From Lucinisca nassula (Eukaryota; Mollusca; Bivalvia; Lucinida; Lucinidae): DNA of 64,000 nt. Positions within the stretch are counted from its first letter, which is position 1; each line of letters opens with the position of its first letter. A model generated the notes under the pieces. That model saw nothing but the letters and a program-made list of their open reading frames with translations, did no database searches and was not told the DNA's origin. A program made the position numbers and the translations under genes. Shown here in pieces: positions 43,122-53,745 of the stretch. The DNA is taken from assembly GCA_963580285.1 (NCBI GenBank), contig OY757010.1, forward strand, positions 73,884,858 through 73,948,857. Direction: 5' to 3'.

Positions 43122-43745
43122 ATGGAAAATCGGAAACAAACAGTGATGGAAGAAATGTTAAGTGAATCTAGTAGTAGCAGTGACACGGATTCCTCTGAAT
43201 GCGAAAGTGACACAAATATGGAGATAGGAAATGGAGGAGGTGATGACAATAGGATAATAAGAAGAAACACACACAAGATAAAGCTAGAACGCAAACCTAA
43301 TCAGAACTTAGAACCACATACAATGGAACCCTACATGACAGTTCCTGATTTAGAGGCCAGAAAATTAGAAAAACTCCAAAGTTACCTTAAAAACATGCAG
43401 GAGAGAAAAATTATTTTGAATATTGGCGGGCAGAGGTTTGAAACTAGTAGACTCACCTTGGAGCAAGACCCAAAATCCTTATTTGCCTTGCCTTTCAAGG
43501 ATGAGAAAACCATCCTACCATTGGGGAATAGTTATTTCTTTGACAGAGACCCATCTCATTTTAAACTCATCCGGAACTTCCTCCGAAACTCATGCTATCT
43601 CCAAAGTGAAGCTGTTCTGCCAAGAGAAACAAAGTATCTTTTAGAATTAAAAAGTGAATGTGAATTTTTCAGAGTAGATGGCCTCCGGAAAATAGTGGAT
43701 GAACGCCTCAAAAGGCTAATTAACATCTATGGTCTAGAACATTAA
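43122..43745 (+). CDS. KCTD/T1-type BTB domain protein, 207 aa
   Basis: Intact ORF from ATG 43122 to TAA 43743. Residues 1-60 are acidic and Ser-rich, 76-95 look helical or coiled (LEARKLEKLQSYLKNMQERK), and 96-190 carry the potassium-channel tetramerisation type BTB fold: NIGGQRFETSRLTL at 100-113, YFFDRDPSHFKLIRNFLR at 138-155, then the LPRETKYLLELKSECEFF helix region near 166-183. Such domains mediate oligomer formation, and many KCTD proteins are Cullin-3 adaptors; no channel part follows here. A G10 run and a frame break separate it from the zinc-finger frame, so it may be the surviving 3' part of a larger zinc-finger-KCTD protein. No host orthologue is recognised. Confidence 0.75.
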   Translation: MENRKQTVMEEMLSESSSSSDTDSSECESDTNMEIGNGGGDDNRIIRRNTHKIKLERKPNQNLEPHTMEPYMTVPDLEARKLEKLQSYLKNMQERKIILNIGGQRFETSRLTLEQDPKSLFALPFKDEKTILPLGNSYFFDRDPSHFKLIRNFLRNSCYLQSEAVLPRETKYLLELKSECEFFRVDGLRKIVDERLKRLINIYGLEH

Positions 43746-43909
43746 ATGTAGGTCAAATGAGTTAAACAAAATTTCGTGTTTTGTTTCAAGTTGGTAGTTC
43801 ATTTATATAAATGGAATAAGAATGTTGGTTGCGGCACCCGCCTTACATGGATAATGGATAGTTGACAGCGTCAGAGATTTATCTATATCAAAAACTGAAT
43901 ATTATTCAT

Positions 43910-44090
43910 AACCGTAGAAACAGAGACTGTTATTAAATAGTGAATTATAAACAGTGAGATATTAACAAGTGAAATATAAACAGTGAAATATTAGCAAGTG
44001 AAATTATTAAATAGTGAAATACAAACAGTGAGATATTAACAAGTGAAATATAAACAGTGAGATATTAACAAGTGAAATATTAATAAGAAA
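43910..44090 (+). repeat. AACAGTGARATATTAACAAGTGAAAT minisatellite
   Basis: Imperfect repeats of AAACAGTGAGATATTAACAA alternating with GTGAAATAT, about 30-35 bp period. Confidence 0.75.
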
Positions 44091-44924
44091 TGAGGCTGTG
44101 AAAATTGAGGGCTAGGATTTAATTGCTTCTTTATACATGATTATTAGGGGGTTGATTCTCATTTTACCGGCTGGTGGTCATGTCTACTGGGATGCAAAAT
44201 GGAGGTGGTTAAGATGCATAGACATCATCAAAAATTGAAAAGAAGGCTTAATGCCGAAATGTTAGCTTTTCCACATGTGCCAAAAAAAATGTTGCGCTGC
44301 AAGATGTTCAATATTAGATGGAATAAAATTACATGTATGTTGGTTTTATTTTTTTTGATGTTTTTTTTTTTTTTTAAAAACAAACCAGTAAATTTCACAA
44401 TTGTTCTTATGAACAGATGGGTGTCTTCAACACTTCAGCAGTAACTGGGATGCAGTGGACATTTATTTGCTGTTACAGATAACGAAGTATTGTGGTGCGA
44501 CATTGTGTGTGGAATTGGGACATTTCATTGACACTAGTGAATATTTTATATGCCAAATCGATACAATTTTATGTTTCACAGCCTTCACAGAACGTTGCCG
44601 TATGAGGCAATACAAACTTGACATATGTGCTTACCTCCCTTGACATTCCATGAATTTGGGGTGTTCAAACTTCATAGATCATCCATTGTGACGATCATGG
44701 GCTTTGAATGGCATAGCTGTCACATTCTCGGACATATCCGAATAGTAAGAGAACAATCCAAAATTAAGATAAGTTGTAATGATTTTACCTGTATCCCACA
44801 GATAGAAAATTTTATGCACATATGTCAAAAATAATAATAATAAAAATAATAACAATAATAATAATATATACATGTATAAATGCATGTGTGCATTTAGATA
44901 TGTCTGGATTTGTTTGTATGATAT
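44091..44924. other. No feature recognised
   Basis: No supported gene. An AATAATAATAAT-type stretch lies at 44828-44866. Confidence 0.35.
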
Positions 44925-45165
44925 TAGGTTTAACGACCCTGTCAGCACTGTATATGTCATTTTGGAGATGTTGCTTCCATTTTTGTGGGACTTTTGCCCG
45001 ACATTGAGATAAAATGACATCTCACGCCCTGTCGCCCAATGGGGCCATGGGCAGGCTTAGAACCCCTGAGCGGTTTATCTGTACTCGAGTGTGGCTGGTT
45101 TCAGCTCTGCGTAGAAGCATCATGCAGCCCGTCTACTTCTTGAAGCCCTGATGGATGGGGGCGAG
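44925..45165 (-). mobile_element. SINE-D, nearly full length
   Basis: Contains TCTGCGTAGAAGCATCATGC complement, GCCCGACATTGAGATAAAAT and GGTTTAACGACCCTGTC, with a ~60-bp internal deletion between CGCCCAATG and GGGCAGGCTTAG. Confidence 0.8.
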
Positions 45166-45836
45166 CAAGCTATATATTGTATAATAGTTTATGCAAAACC
45201 GCAAAAAAAAAGTTTATGACATTTTTGTAATATATTTACAGCATTGCATGTTTTCATACATCACACACCATGTGTATATGATGTAGGTTTGGTGGTAATG
45301 TGATGTATTCTGATTATAAAAACCACTTTATGAGGCAAACCAACATATATACTAACCTTGGTTTTGGAGGGACACGGTAAGTATAACTTTAAAAGTTCAT
45401 TCAGGGTCGTGGTTGGTAAATCCGACTTTGTGACAGATCACTGGAGAGGAACCAGTTGCTGTTATTTTCTCGGATGATGAGCCTATAAAAATGTATTGAT
45501 AATAACTAAATCAATTTTGTGAAACGAACAGATATACATTTTTAAAGTTATTTGATAAAATTTAGCTAAGATTAAGAGATTTTTCATAGCATATCTGTAC
45601 TCTATTTCAATAATAGATATGAATATTCTGCATCCCATATGGTTGGTGCCTCATTAAGCATATGATATACATGTATTTATGCCAAAATATCTATCGGTTG
45701 ACATGATGTATAACATTTGATGGAGGACGTAAGTTTAAGTAATAGCCAGTTGCCTCCTTCGCTTTAAGCAGATATTTATCCAATTTTCCAAGCTTATATA
45801 CTTACATTATCAACTGCATGGGGTCCATGCCTTATT
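45166..45836. other. No gene recognised
   Basis: A good 5' splice-site match CACGGTAAGTAT lies at 45373-45384, without supporting exons. Confidence 0.3.
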
Positions 45837-45847
45837 AGGTGGTGGGA
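45837..45847 (+). promoter_or_regulatory. Polypurine-like tract before the LTR-like segment
   Basis: AGGTGGTGGGA lies four bases before TGTTGTAACGG. A purine-rich primer site immediately upstream of the 3' LTR is standard for LTR retrotransposons; two T residues make this copy imperfect. Confidence 0.45.
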
Positions 45848-46264
45848 TGTTGTAACGGCGCCTGGCTATTGTTTGTTATTTCCTCCATGTGCTTACGCAC
45901 TATGTGCGGAGTACGAACGGACTCTGATCCGCGATTTACCAGTTGCCACTTCGCCGACTATTTTTAGAATAAATGGCTATGTCATCGCAGTTTTCCTGCA
46001 TAATTATACAGACCTACCTGATGTTGATCCATGTATACCCGCTTGATATCGATACTTCAATTTTTATGGCAGTATTTTGCAGTGCTTTCTGATAGAAATA
46101 TTATTTATTTTCGTTAGCTGTCAGCCTTCGCCAGTTATGCGGAATACTCCATTCTTATCTCTTTCGATTCCTCAATACTGTATTGAGCCGTAATGTCCGA
46201 ATGTTCCGTATGACTGGCGACAACCTTGGCGATATCTGACGTCACTGGGCGCGTGCCTGGATAC

Positions 46265-46272
46265 TATATAAA
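46265..46272 (+). promoter_or_regulatory. TATA box
   Basis: TATATAAA in a GC-richer context (GGGCGCGTGCCTGGATAC upstream), 414 bp into the LTR-like segment. About 135 bp downstream ATGCCACCTAAAAGC opens a 14-codon ORF ending near a possible CAG/GTCTCA splice donor. CTTCTCTTTCCTTTTAG at 46526-46542 looks like an acceptor. Confidence 0.5.
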
Positions 46273-46689
46273 CAGTGTTCTGCTGTTGTCGTTGGTTGTT
46301 TTGCCACAACCAGCTTGAGGTTTACACCTGAAAACTAGTCGGAACCTGGAAGGTTGAGGTCGTAGGTGGAACGTCAGACAAAAGATTGTAGACGCAGCAT
46401 GCCACCTAAAAGCTCCATGTTTAGACCAACGCAGGTCTCATAATCAAAATATGTACACACTACCCCTACCCACCTTTCTATACGCCAAGCTGGTATTTTA
46501 GGTGGAAACCTAATTCTTGACTATTCCTCTTCTCTTTCCTTTTAGGCGAAGTGGCACAAGTGTTCTTCATATTTTTTGACGATTGTACTTCTTGCTTAGA
46601 CTTCATATACTTGCTATTTTTATTTATAATTCTATGCTTTTGCCTGTTTCCCCTATATAGACGGAGACATTTAAAATCAACGCTATTCC

Positions 46690-47070
46690 GATTCAGATCT
46701 CACCTATATGGGTGGAGTTTGCTTGTTTCACCTATATGGGTTGAGATTGCTTGCAAAGCAAAGGGAATAATATTACATTGTAAAAACGTTTAATGTTTAT
46801 CTCACTTTTGTTTGCCTTACCAAGCATTTGCCTGCTTCCACCTATATGGGTGAAGGTCGCTTGTTTCACCTATATGTGTTGAGATTGCTTACAAAGCAAA
46901 GGGAATAATATTACATTGTCAAAACGTTTAATGTTTAACTCACACTTGTTTGCCTAACAGAGCATTTGCCTGCTTCCACCTATATGGGTGAAGGTCGCTC
47001 GTTTCACCTTTATGGGTTGAGATTGCTTGCAAAGCAAAGGAAATAATATTGCATTGTCAAAAAGCTGTTT
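46690..47070 (+). repeat. 138-bp tandem repeat, three units
   Basis: GCTTGTTTCACCTATATG starts at 46721 and 46859, with GCTCGTTTCACCTTTATG at 46997 (period exactly 138). Each unit has GCTTGCAAAGCAAAGGGAAT and two CACCTATATGGG motifs. Confidence 0.85.
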
Positions 47071-47339
47071 GTTTATCTCACACTACCTTCCAACCCTTGT
47101 TTGCCATACAATGTGTTTGCCTGCTTCTGCCTATACAGGCGAATATATTTAAAACCAACGCTATTGAGATTCAGATTTCGCCTACGTGGGTGGAGTTCGT
47201 ACGTTTCACCTATATAGTTTGAAACGGCTTGTTACATTGGAAAAACAATATTGCCTTAATAATATAACGTTATATGTGTTTGTATAAATTCATACTGGTA
47301 AGAGACCCCGAGTAACACGTTTGACTTCATATAAATCAA

Positions 47340-48145
47340 CAATTTCCTAGCTGCGCCTGTATAGGAGTGGAGCGTCTATTTAGCGAAGTACGCCTATATG
47401 GGTGTAGAGATTTATCGAGCTTTATAGGTACCACTGCCGGGGTTATGCTCAATCTGCCTTGTTCTCCTAGCGGTGCCTGTGTGGGAGTGGTACGTCTATT
47501 TAGCGAAGTGCGCCTATATAGGTGTAGAGATTTATCGAACTTTACGTAGTATGACCCATCTTCTTTCTTATGAATGTTTTCATTGCTCTTAAAGGAACTC
47601 ATTTTTGATTTTTATTTGCCTTCACTGCAGCGGGTGTTGTGCCGTGTGGCGGCCGTAAACGTCTCCCCGTACATCAACCATAGTGTAGTTAATATTTTAC
47701 TTTTGGTCCTTTGAGATCAGCGTGAATATTCTGAGAAATCAGAAATAAATTATTGGTTTAGACTCATATTCTAGACAGGTTTTTAATTATTTGGACCCCA
47801 TTTTGATTTAGATCAGTCTTTGAATCGACTGCCTATTCGAAATTCGCAAAATTGCAATATGTTTCCTCTGGCTTTCTTTGCCGGATCATTACAGGGTCAC
47901 TGATGAGGCTTTATTAGCCGAAACTACGTAGTATGACCCATCTTCTTTCTTATGAATGTTTTCATTGCTCAAAAAGGAACTCATTTTTTATTTTTATTTA
48001 TAGGTACCACTGCCGGGGTTATGCTCAATCTGCCTTGTTCTCCTAGCTGTGCCTGTTTGGGAGTGGTACGTCTATTTAGCGAAGTGCGCCTATATAGGTG
48101 TAGAGATATATCGAGCTTTATGGGTACCACTGCCGTGTTTTTGTG
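47340..48145 (+). repeat. Direct repeats of ~120 bp (three copies) and ~76 bp (two copies)
   Basis: TCCTAGCTGCGCCTG-type units at 47345, 47465 and 48041, each continuing GTCTATTTAGCGAAGTRCGC. TAGTATGACCCATCTTCTTT is repeated at 47547 and 47929. Confidence 0.85.
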
Positions 48146-48265
48146 CTGAATCTGTCTTGTTCTTGTGTTACAGGTGTACAGGTATTTAAGACTTGCGGGA
48201 TTAGTGCTTCGTAGTTAGGACTCTTAGTGCCCTTTATATACCTATACAGTATTCTGTCTTTATGA

Positions 48266-48271
48266 AATAAA
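48266..48271 (+). promoter_or_regulatory. Polyadenylation signal AATAAA
   Basis: ATGAAATAAACGTG, 2.0 kb after the TATA box within the LTR-like segment. Confidence 0.35.
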
Positions 48272-49339
48272 CGTGATTCTCGGGGTTAAGCCAGTAATAT
48301 CTTATATATGCACCACTATTTCTCCAAGGGTCACCCAAACAAATCATCATTTATGTTCTCTATACGTCAGCAAGTCTTATTCACTGCTTAAATTCATTGA
48401 CTATAGGTGAAGACGGCAAAACCAGCAGCCTAGACTGATGCTTTAGATTGATTGCATTGGCTAAAGTGGATGTACTGGAAAACGTAGGCTGTGGGCAGAT
48501 GGTAGTTTGAGTCTTACACCTATATAAGTATAAATGCTTCCTACTGCATTCATTATAATTCAACATCGATGAAATCTAGCATTTTAGGGGTATGAGTTGT
48601 ATAACTGCAACTGCAAGGCTCTGCCACTAGGATATATTAACTCATATCTAATGTCAAATTATTACTAAAACTGCAAAGATCAAGTTATTGAGCTATACGA
48701 CTACAACTTCAACTAACAACTACAGAAATAGGTGTGATCAATGTTATTTGTGCGAAACCCGAGTTTAGGTGTATGTGTTGTATAGCTGCAACTGTGGTAA
48801 CATCGACCTGTATGTGCACCAAAGAAATTCAGTTTAAAGCAATGTGAATGATCTTCATATTTAAATGATTAGGTACCCTTATTAGCTCTGTGACCCATAA
48901 CTAATAATTTCATGCATGATTGTTACTATTACTGCAACTGCAATTATAGGTGTAACCGCATGTTATTATTTCTCCCAGGTCTGAATGATATAGCTGTGTG
49001 TTGGGCGGCTAGTGTTAGAGTATGGTTGACGATTGAGACTGGGAATACTGGCTGAATCCACACTGTTATATTCCAAGCACAAAGTATAGCTGTAACTGCG
49101 GTTTTGCCTGTATCATTTTAATGTTTGCTTATATGCTGACTTATCGAGCATAAAACAAGTTTTCTATTGTTTGGGAAAACTTCATTAAAGCAGAGAAAAT
49201 TGAAATAATGGCTAATTATTCACTTCCATTAGACATTGAGTACGACCCAGGTCGAGCCCACAAGATTGTTGTAACGTTGCCACCCTTTCCTGACCTACAT
49301 ACTATTTCCGTGCCGAGGCTAACGGGTGGTGCCGTTACA

Positions 49340-49689
49340 ATATGATCATTAACCACCGACTTCTCTTCAGCCAAAGGATGTAGTTCATTACCCTAGTACC
49401 ACTAAGTTCTAGCTGAAGAGTGTTGACATGGTGCAGCCGTCAAACAACGACCACATTATATGCAACCTTGTCTACCAGAGCCAAAACATCCTTGAATACC
49501 TAGTTTTAGGTGGCGTAAAGACGTCTTTGGCCTAGGAGTTTATAAATTAATGCTTCGAGAATAGAAAGAAATGCATTTGTTAACTAGTTGCAAAATGCTA
49601 AGATTCCATTTTAAGGGCATTATTCTCAGCAAATTCTCGCTTACACCATCGATTACCGAAAACATTCAAGGCAGCAGCAGTTTCTTCCC
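49340..49689. other. No feature recognised
   Basis: Flank between the LTR-like segment and the LINE remnant. Nothing supported. Confidence 0.4.
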
Positions 49690-51810
49690 GAAGTAATGAC
49701 GCGATTTAGATATTCGTTCGTTTCCTCTGACTTCTCTCACATGTCAGAAAACGACTTCTGGGTCAGTTTTAAGTCCGAACTAACGGCGGCAATGGAAAGG
49801 TTTATTCCAACAAAAATGACCAAGACTAAGAATCATGTACCATGGATCGATAACGCGATCAAACACTTAATCAGAAGACGTGACAGAAAGTACTGTCGTG
49901 CTAGCAACTCTCGCAATCTTGACGCTAGGAACCATTACAAAAGTCTAGAGCACACGTACAAAAGGTAATAAGGGATGTATATTGGAAGCATGTTTCCAGC
50001 ATCTTTACCTTGAAGACGACAATAAAGATCCCGACGGTCCCAAGAAGGGTGGTAAAGTTAAAAAGTTTTGGTCATTTGTAAAGAGCCGTAAAAAGAAGCA
50101 TTTGGGATCACCTCCTTAAGGGAAATGGAATTCTGAAAACTTAAGCGCACGCTAAGGCAAATATATGTAATAACCAATTTCAGTCTGCATTTACTCTTGA
50201 AACTGATGGTGAGCTTCCATTGAAAGGTAATAGCCCGTTTCTCTCTATGGGGGACATAACAGCTGACCACAAGGGAGTCGCTAAACTGTTGGATAAGCTT
50301 AAAATTCATAAGGTATCTGAGCCGGACAACCTAAATGCCAGGGTTCTTAAAGAATGTAGTGCTGAAATCTCTCCTCTGCTGGCCTTTATCTGCTCAGGGC
50401 GCTTTATCAGATGATTGGCGACAAGCAAATGTTACTCCCGTTAATAAAAAAGGAGAAAATATGATGCTGCAAATTAAAGACCAGTATCGCTTTCATGCAT
50501 CTGTTGCAAAACCCTAGAGCATATATTAGTTAGCAATATTAACAAGCACCTAGCCTTTGAAAGCATTCTTGCTGACTGTCAACCTGGTTTCCGCAGTCAA
50601 GGTCTTGTGAAACCCAATTAGTCCAATTTTACCATGACTTTGTAAGCAATCTGGGTGCGACCATTAACCGTGGCCACAAACAGACTGACTTAATTAGCAT
50701 GGATTTTGCCAAGGCCTTCGATACGGTACCACACAGAAGGCTATTGTATAAACTGCAATATTATGGGATAAGAGGATCCACACAGGTCGATTAGCCCATG
50801 GCCATCTCTGGGCGCATATAAAAAGTTGTACTTGATGGTCAAGCGCCCGATCCAGTCCCTGTTTCATCTGGTGCCCCATAAGGCACGGTACTTGGACCGG
50901 TCCTTTTTTTTAGTATTCATAAATGATCTCCCCGATAAAATCAGGTCATCAGTCCGTTTGTTTGCTGATGATTGTGTACTGTATAGGAATATACACTCTT
51001 CTTCTTACTGTCTTATTTTACAAGACTAGCACAGTGGGAGGCCGATCGACAGATGACGTTCAATGTGGCCAAATGTCTTTAAGGACCTTTAGGTTTGATT
51101 ATTCACTGCACCATCAAACTTTGGAGCAGGTTCAATCTTCCAAATATCTCGGTATCACCATTACTGTCGATCTTGATTGGGATCATCATATTTCAGAGAT
51201 TACATCAAAGGCAACTAGGACTTTTAGATTTCCACGACGTAATTTGGCTTTTGCACCTAGGCCGTCAAAGGATGTTGCATACAAAACATTGGTTCGCCCT
51301 CAACTTGAATATGCAACACCCGTTTGGCAACTCCGTGTTAAAACTCAGATTCAGCAGGTTGAGAAGGTTCAGAGGACTGCAGCTCAATGGACATGTCGGC
51401 GATGGCGAAATAAGTGTAGCGTCGGTGACATGCTTAGCGAGTTGGAGTGGCCGTCCATTGAGGCCCGTCTTAGCAGTCCTCTTTAACCTTCTTCTATATG
51501 ATACACTCTGGTATAGTGTCTCTGGATAAAGATAAATACTTGACCCCTGTGACAGCTTCAACTCGAACAAGGGTATCAAAAGTAAAATACACACAATATC
51601 GTAGGTACTTGGCTTATACAGATGCCCTAAAGCATTCTTTTTTCCCCAGAACTATTCCTCAGTGGAATAGTCTTCCCTCGTCTGCGGTAGATGTCAGTCA
51701 TGTAGATAAGTCCTCACGGATCTACTTTAAAATTGACTTTCTGGTAGACTTTTCAAGGTGTTCATTGGATCGGTTAAGAAGGACTCGTGCAAGGATTTTC
51801 TCAATATAGA
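49690..51810 (+). pseudogene. LINE ORF2 remnant: reverse transcriptase, heavily frameshifted
   Basis: Ordered pieces of a non-LTR reverse transcriptase in several frames. The linker after the endonuclease (FIPTKMTKTKNHVPWIDNAI, 49696-49968) comes first, then GVAKLLDKLKIHKVSEPDNL (50270) and DDWRQANVTPVNKKG (50408). The catalytic blocks are MDFAKAFDTVPH (Asp codons 50702, 50720) and FADD (50961-50972). The C-terminal region follows (SKYLGITITVDLDWDHHI; VRPQLEYATPVW; HSFFPRTIPQWNSLPSSAVD to 51806). RT copies element RNA at the nicked target. The catalytic residues survive, but many indels and stops do not allow function. The endonuclease is absent, so it is 5'-truncated. The clade (CR1/Jockey-like) is inferred from motif style only. 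Confidence 0.85.
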
Positions 51811-52767
51811 CAATCTTGACGATAAAGATATGGCCCCGAAGACTGTTACAGTCTTGGGTTCCCTTTCCATTTGAATAGACGGACAACTGAGGCATGGCTT
51901 TCTAATCCTTTTGGATCATTGAGCCCATTCTGGCTACATTAAAAATCCAATAGCGCTTAAGCCGGCGCAAGGGGTGCGTATACAGCCTTGCAAACTACAT
52001 TGCTGTGTATGAAGAGACTCAATAAAACCGAATCTCCGATTTTCGTTCTTTTATGTGTTCTTTGTTTCCTTTCCAGCTTTTTAATCTTTTCTCCGCATAA
52101 TATGAAATAACCTGTATACAACGATGGAGTCTTCTCGTGGTCAGTGATAGCTTGGTACCGGCAAATTTCCAAATATAGGGGCGTCAAGTTTGTCTTCTTT
52201 GTGGTACATGTATGTTTAACAAAACTGCGTGTTCTTTAAACAAACAGTGTAGAACCAGATCAGCATCTGGTCTCGGTCTACATGGTTTTCCAGTTCCCAA
52301 GACGCTTGGCATATATGGGATAAGTGATATTCTTATCAGCCCTTATACCGTCTCAAATCAAGAACAACTCTTACAAAACAATTGTAGAATGTTATAATCT
52401 GGATTAAAGCACTTGGACCCGACTGGCTTGAAGTGTTTGGGATGCCGACTGGATTGAAGCACTTGGGATGCCGACTAAGTGACGGGACAACATTACATTC
52501 TAAGTCACTTGCGTATGAAACGCGACGTATGGTTGTAAAAGGCCAAAACTAATTATTCGGAAACTCTAACGTCGCTTTTCATTGGCTGGCATTTGGTTTT
52601 ACGCAGCTCGCAGCGCTTTCCGTTTTGTGCAAAATAGTACAGTTTTTAACAAAACAACCGAATAAGTGCATTAGAATGGCGATAACTTTATTGCAAAATT
52701 GTCATTTGGGGAATTCTGTTAATACTTGCCAATGAGAACATTTCCATGGTGAAATTAGAAAATGTAA
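51811..52767. other. No gene seen; pB-MITE half
   Basis: 52225-52322 has AAACAAACAGTGTAGAACCA, CTGGTCTCGGTCTACATGG and GCATATATGGGATAA, a right half of a pB-MITE. The rest is unrecognised. Confidence 0.5.
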
Positions 52768-52911
52768 TACAGAGGAACTTCGATGGCTCGAATACCGATG
52801 GCTCGTTTACTATCGATGAGTCGCACCAGTTCTTGGGCCCCTAGGTACATGTAAATGCTCTACAATACCCCTCTAAAGTGTTGGGGGTAATTTAGATTTT
52901 CGTTTTTTATC

Positions 52912-53005
52912 TTGCAAATGTATGCTGTGTGTACTCATTAGAATCGCCTCGATGAGGCGATTCTAATGGGTACATACGGCATACATTTGCATTATAGAAC
53001 ATCGA
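52912..53005. mobile_element. FB-like hairpin, diverged
   Basis: GCAAATGTATGCTGTGTGTA, CTCATTAGAATCGCCTC and the reverse complement up to GCATACATTTGC form an almost perfect ~78-bp palindrome. Confidence 0.65.
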
Positions 53006-53127
53006 AAACATGTTAAAGTATTTCGTTATGCCGCCTGCCAGTAACCCTCAGTGGCTCGAAATACCCCTGTCTCGAACAGATTATCGCGGTCCCAAAGGTG
53101 TTCGAGCCATTGAAGTTCGACTGTACA

Positions 53128-53270
53128 TGTAAAATTCCTAAATTAAGACCACCTTTTGGACTGTTCAAATGTGGTCTTAAAGACCACTTTCGAACAGTCC
53201 CAAAGGTGTTCGCTGACCAGAATTAGTCCTAATTTTATGTGGTCTTAACAGCGGAATTTCACATGTAATA
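53128..53270. mobile_element. Small MITE (GTGGTCTTAA family), nested
   Basis: ACATGTAAAATTCCTAAATT AAGACCACC and GTGGTCTTAACAGCGGAATT TCACATGT are inverted. Inner stem GGACTGTTCAAATGTGGTCTT/AAGACCACTTTCGAACAGTCC. Same family as 60628-60833. Confidence 0.7.
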
Positions 53271-53452
53271 TCTGCAGTGTTGAGAAATAATTCCTAAGGT
53301 CTCAAGAACGAGTTTGAAATAGCCGTTGTAAACGAGTCATCGGTGTTCGAGCCATCGGGGTTTCACTGAAGGGCTTTTAACATGAAATAATACATGTACA
53401 GTATCATAGCCCCATATTAGAGGGGGTACCCACATATTATTTTTCTTATTTC

Positions 53453-53745
53453 AGCACGAAACATATGCAGAAATAAGAAAAAATATCAGTACTTTCCGGA
53501 TGACATCACGAAAACACGCCTATATACTTTTTACCCCCTTGAACCCCACATTTTTATAGTAAAACTGGGGTTCACAGGGGTAAACCTTAGTTTCCTTTTT
53601 CTGCTCTAAAATATTTTGAGAAGAAATAAGAAAAATATCACAATTTTTCATCGTAATTTTTTTTTCCGGCAGTAAAATTTACAATGCATTTGGAAAGGCT
53701 CTGCACGAAAACATATGCAGAAATAAGGAAAATATCAATACTTTT
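53453..53745 (+). mobile_element. FB-MITE (53504-53700) flanked by a ~40-bp duplication
   Basis: CATCACGAAAACACGCCTAT starts the MITE at 53504. GCACGAAACATATGCAGAAA TAAG at 53455 and GCACGAAAACATATGCAGAA at 53700 lie on either side. The core palindrome is shortened. Confidence 0.65.

Larger units (their letters stand above)
46650..48540. repeat. Array of near-palindromic CACCTATATRGGTG motifs
   Basis: About eighteen copies of YRCCTATATRGGYG or close variants (for example 46701, 46729, 46838, 46867, 46977, 47129, 47178, 47391, 47510, 48087, 48519). They are the only common element between otherwise different local repeats. Confidence 0.75.
45851..49339 (+). mobile_element. LTR-like segment, 3.5 kb (putative 3' LTR)
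   Basis: Starts TGTAACGGCGCC and ends GGTGCCGTTACA, a 12-bp near-perfect inverted pair beginning TG and ending CA as LTRs do. Preceded by a purine-rich tract and lying downstream of a same-strand Gypsy integrase. Contains a TATA box (46265) and an AATAAA (48266). No TGG primer site follows the end, as expected for a 3' LTR. Unusual points are the length and the absence of a visible partner LTR in the window. A host promoter region with chance borders is the alternative. Confidence 0.5.
52768..53368. mobile_element. Tc1/mariner-like MITE with nested insertions
   Basis: Ends CAGAGGAACTTCGATGGCTC (after TA at 52767-52768) and GAGCCATCGGGGTTTCACTG, inverted repeats of about 35 bp with internal GATGGCTCG/CGAGTCATC. 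TA-flanked CAGT-type ends suggest Tc1/mariner. An FB-like hairpin (52912-53005) and a second MITE (53128-53270) lie inside. Confidence 0.65.

Noticed and set aside
49268..49339. Separate small inverted-repeat element (TGTAACGTTGCCACCC / GGGTGGTGCCGTTACA)
   Set aside because: It could be a 72-bp element, but its right end coincides with the end of the LTR-like segment and its pairing with the start at 45851 is at least as good, so it is treated as part of that segment.
49420..49450. Primer-binding site TGGTGCAGCC after ACA at 49428
   Set aside because: It would make the preceding DNA a 5' LTR, but what follows is a LINE remnant, not gag, and the segment already has better borders at 49339.
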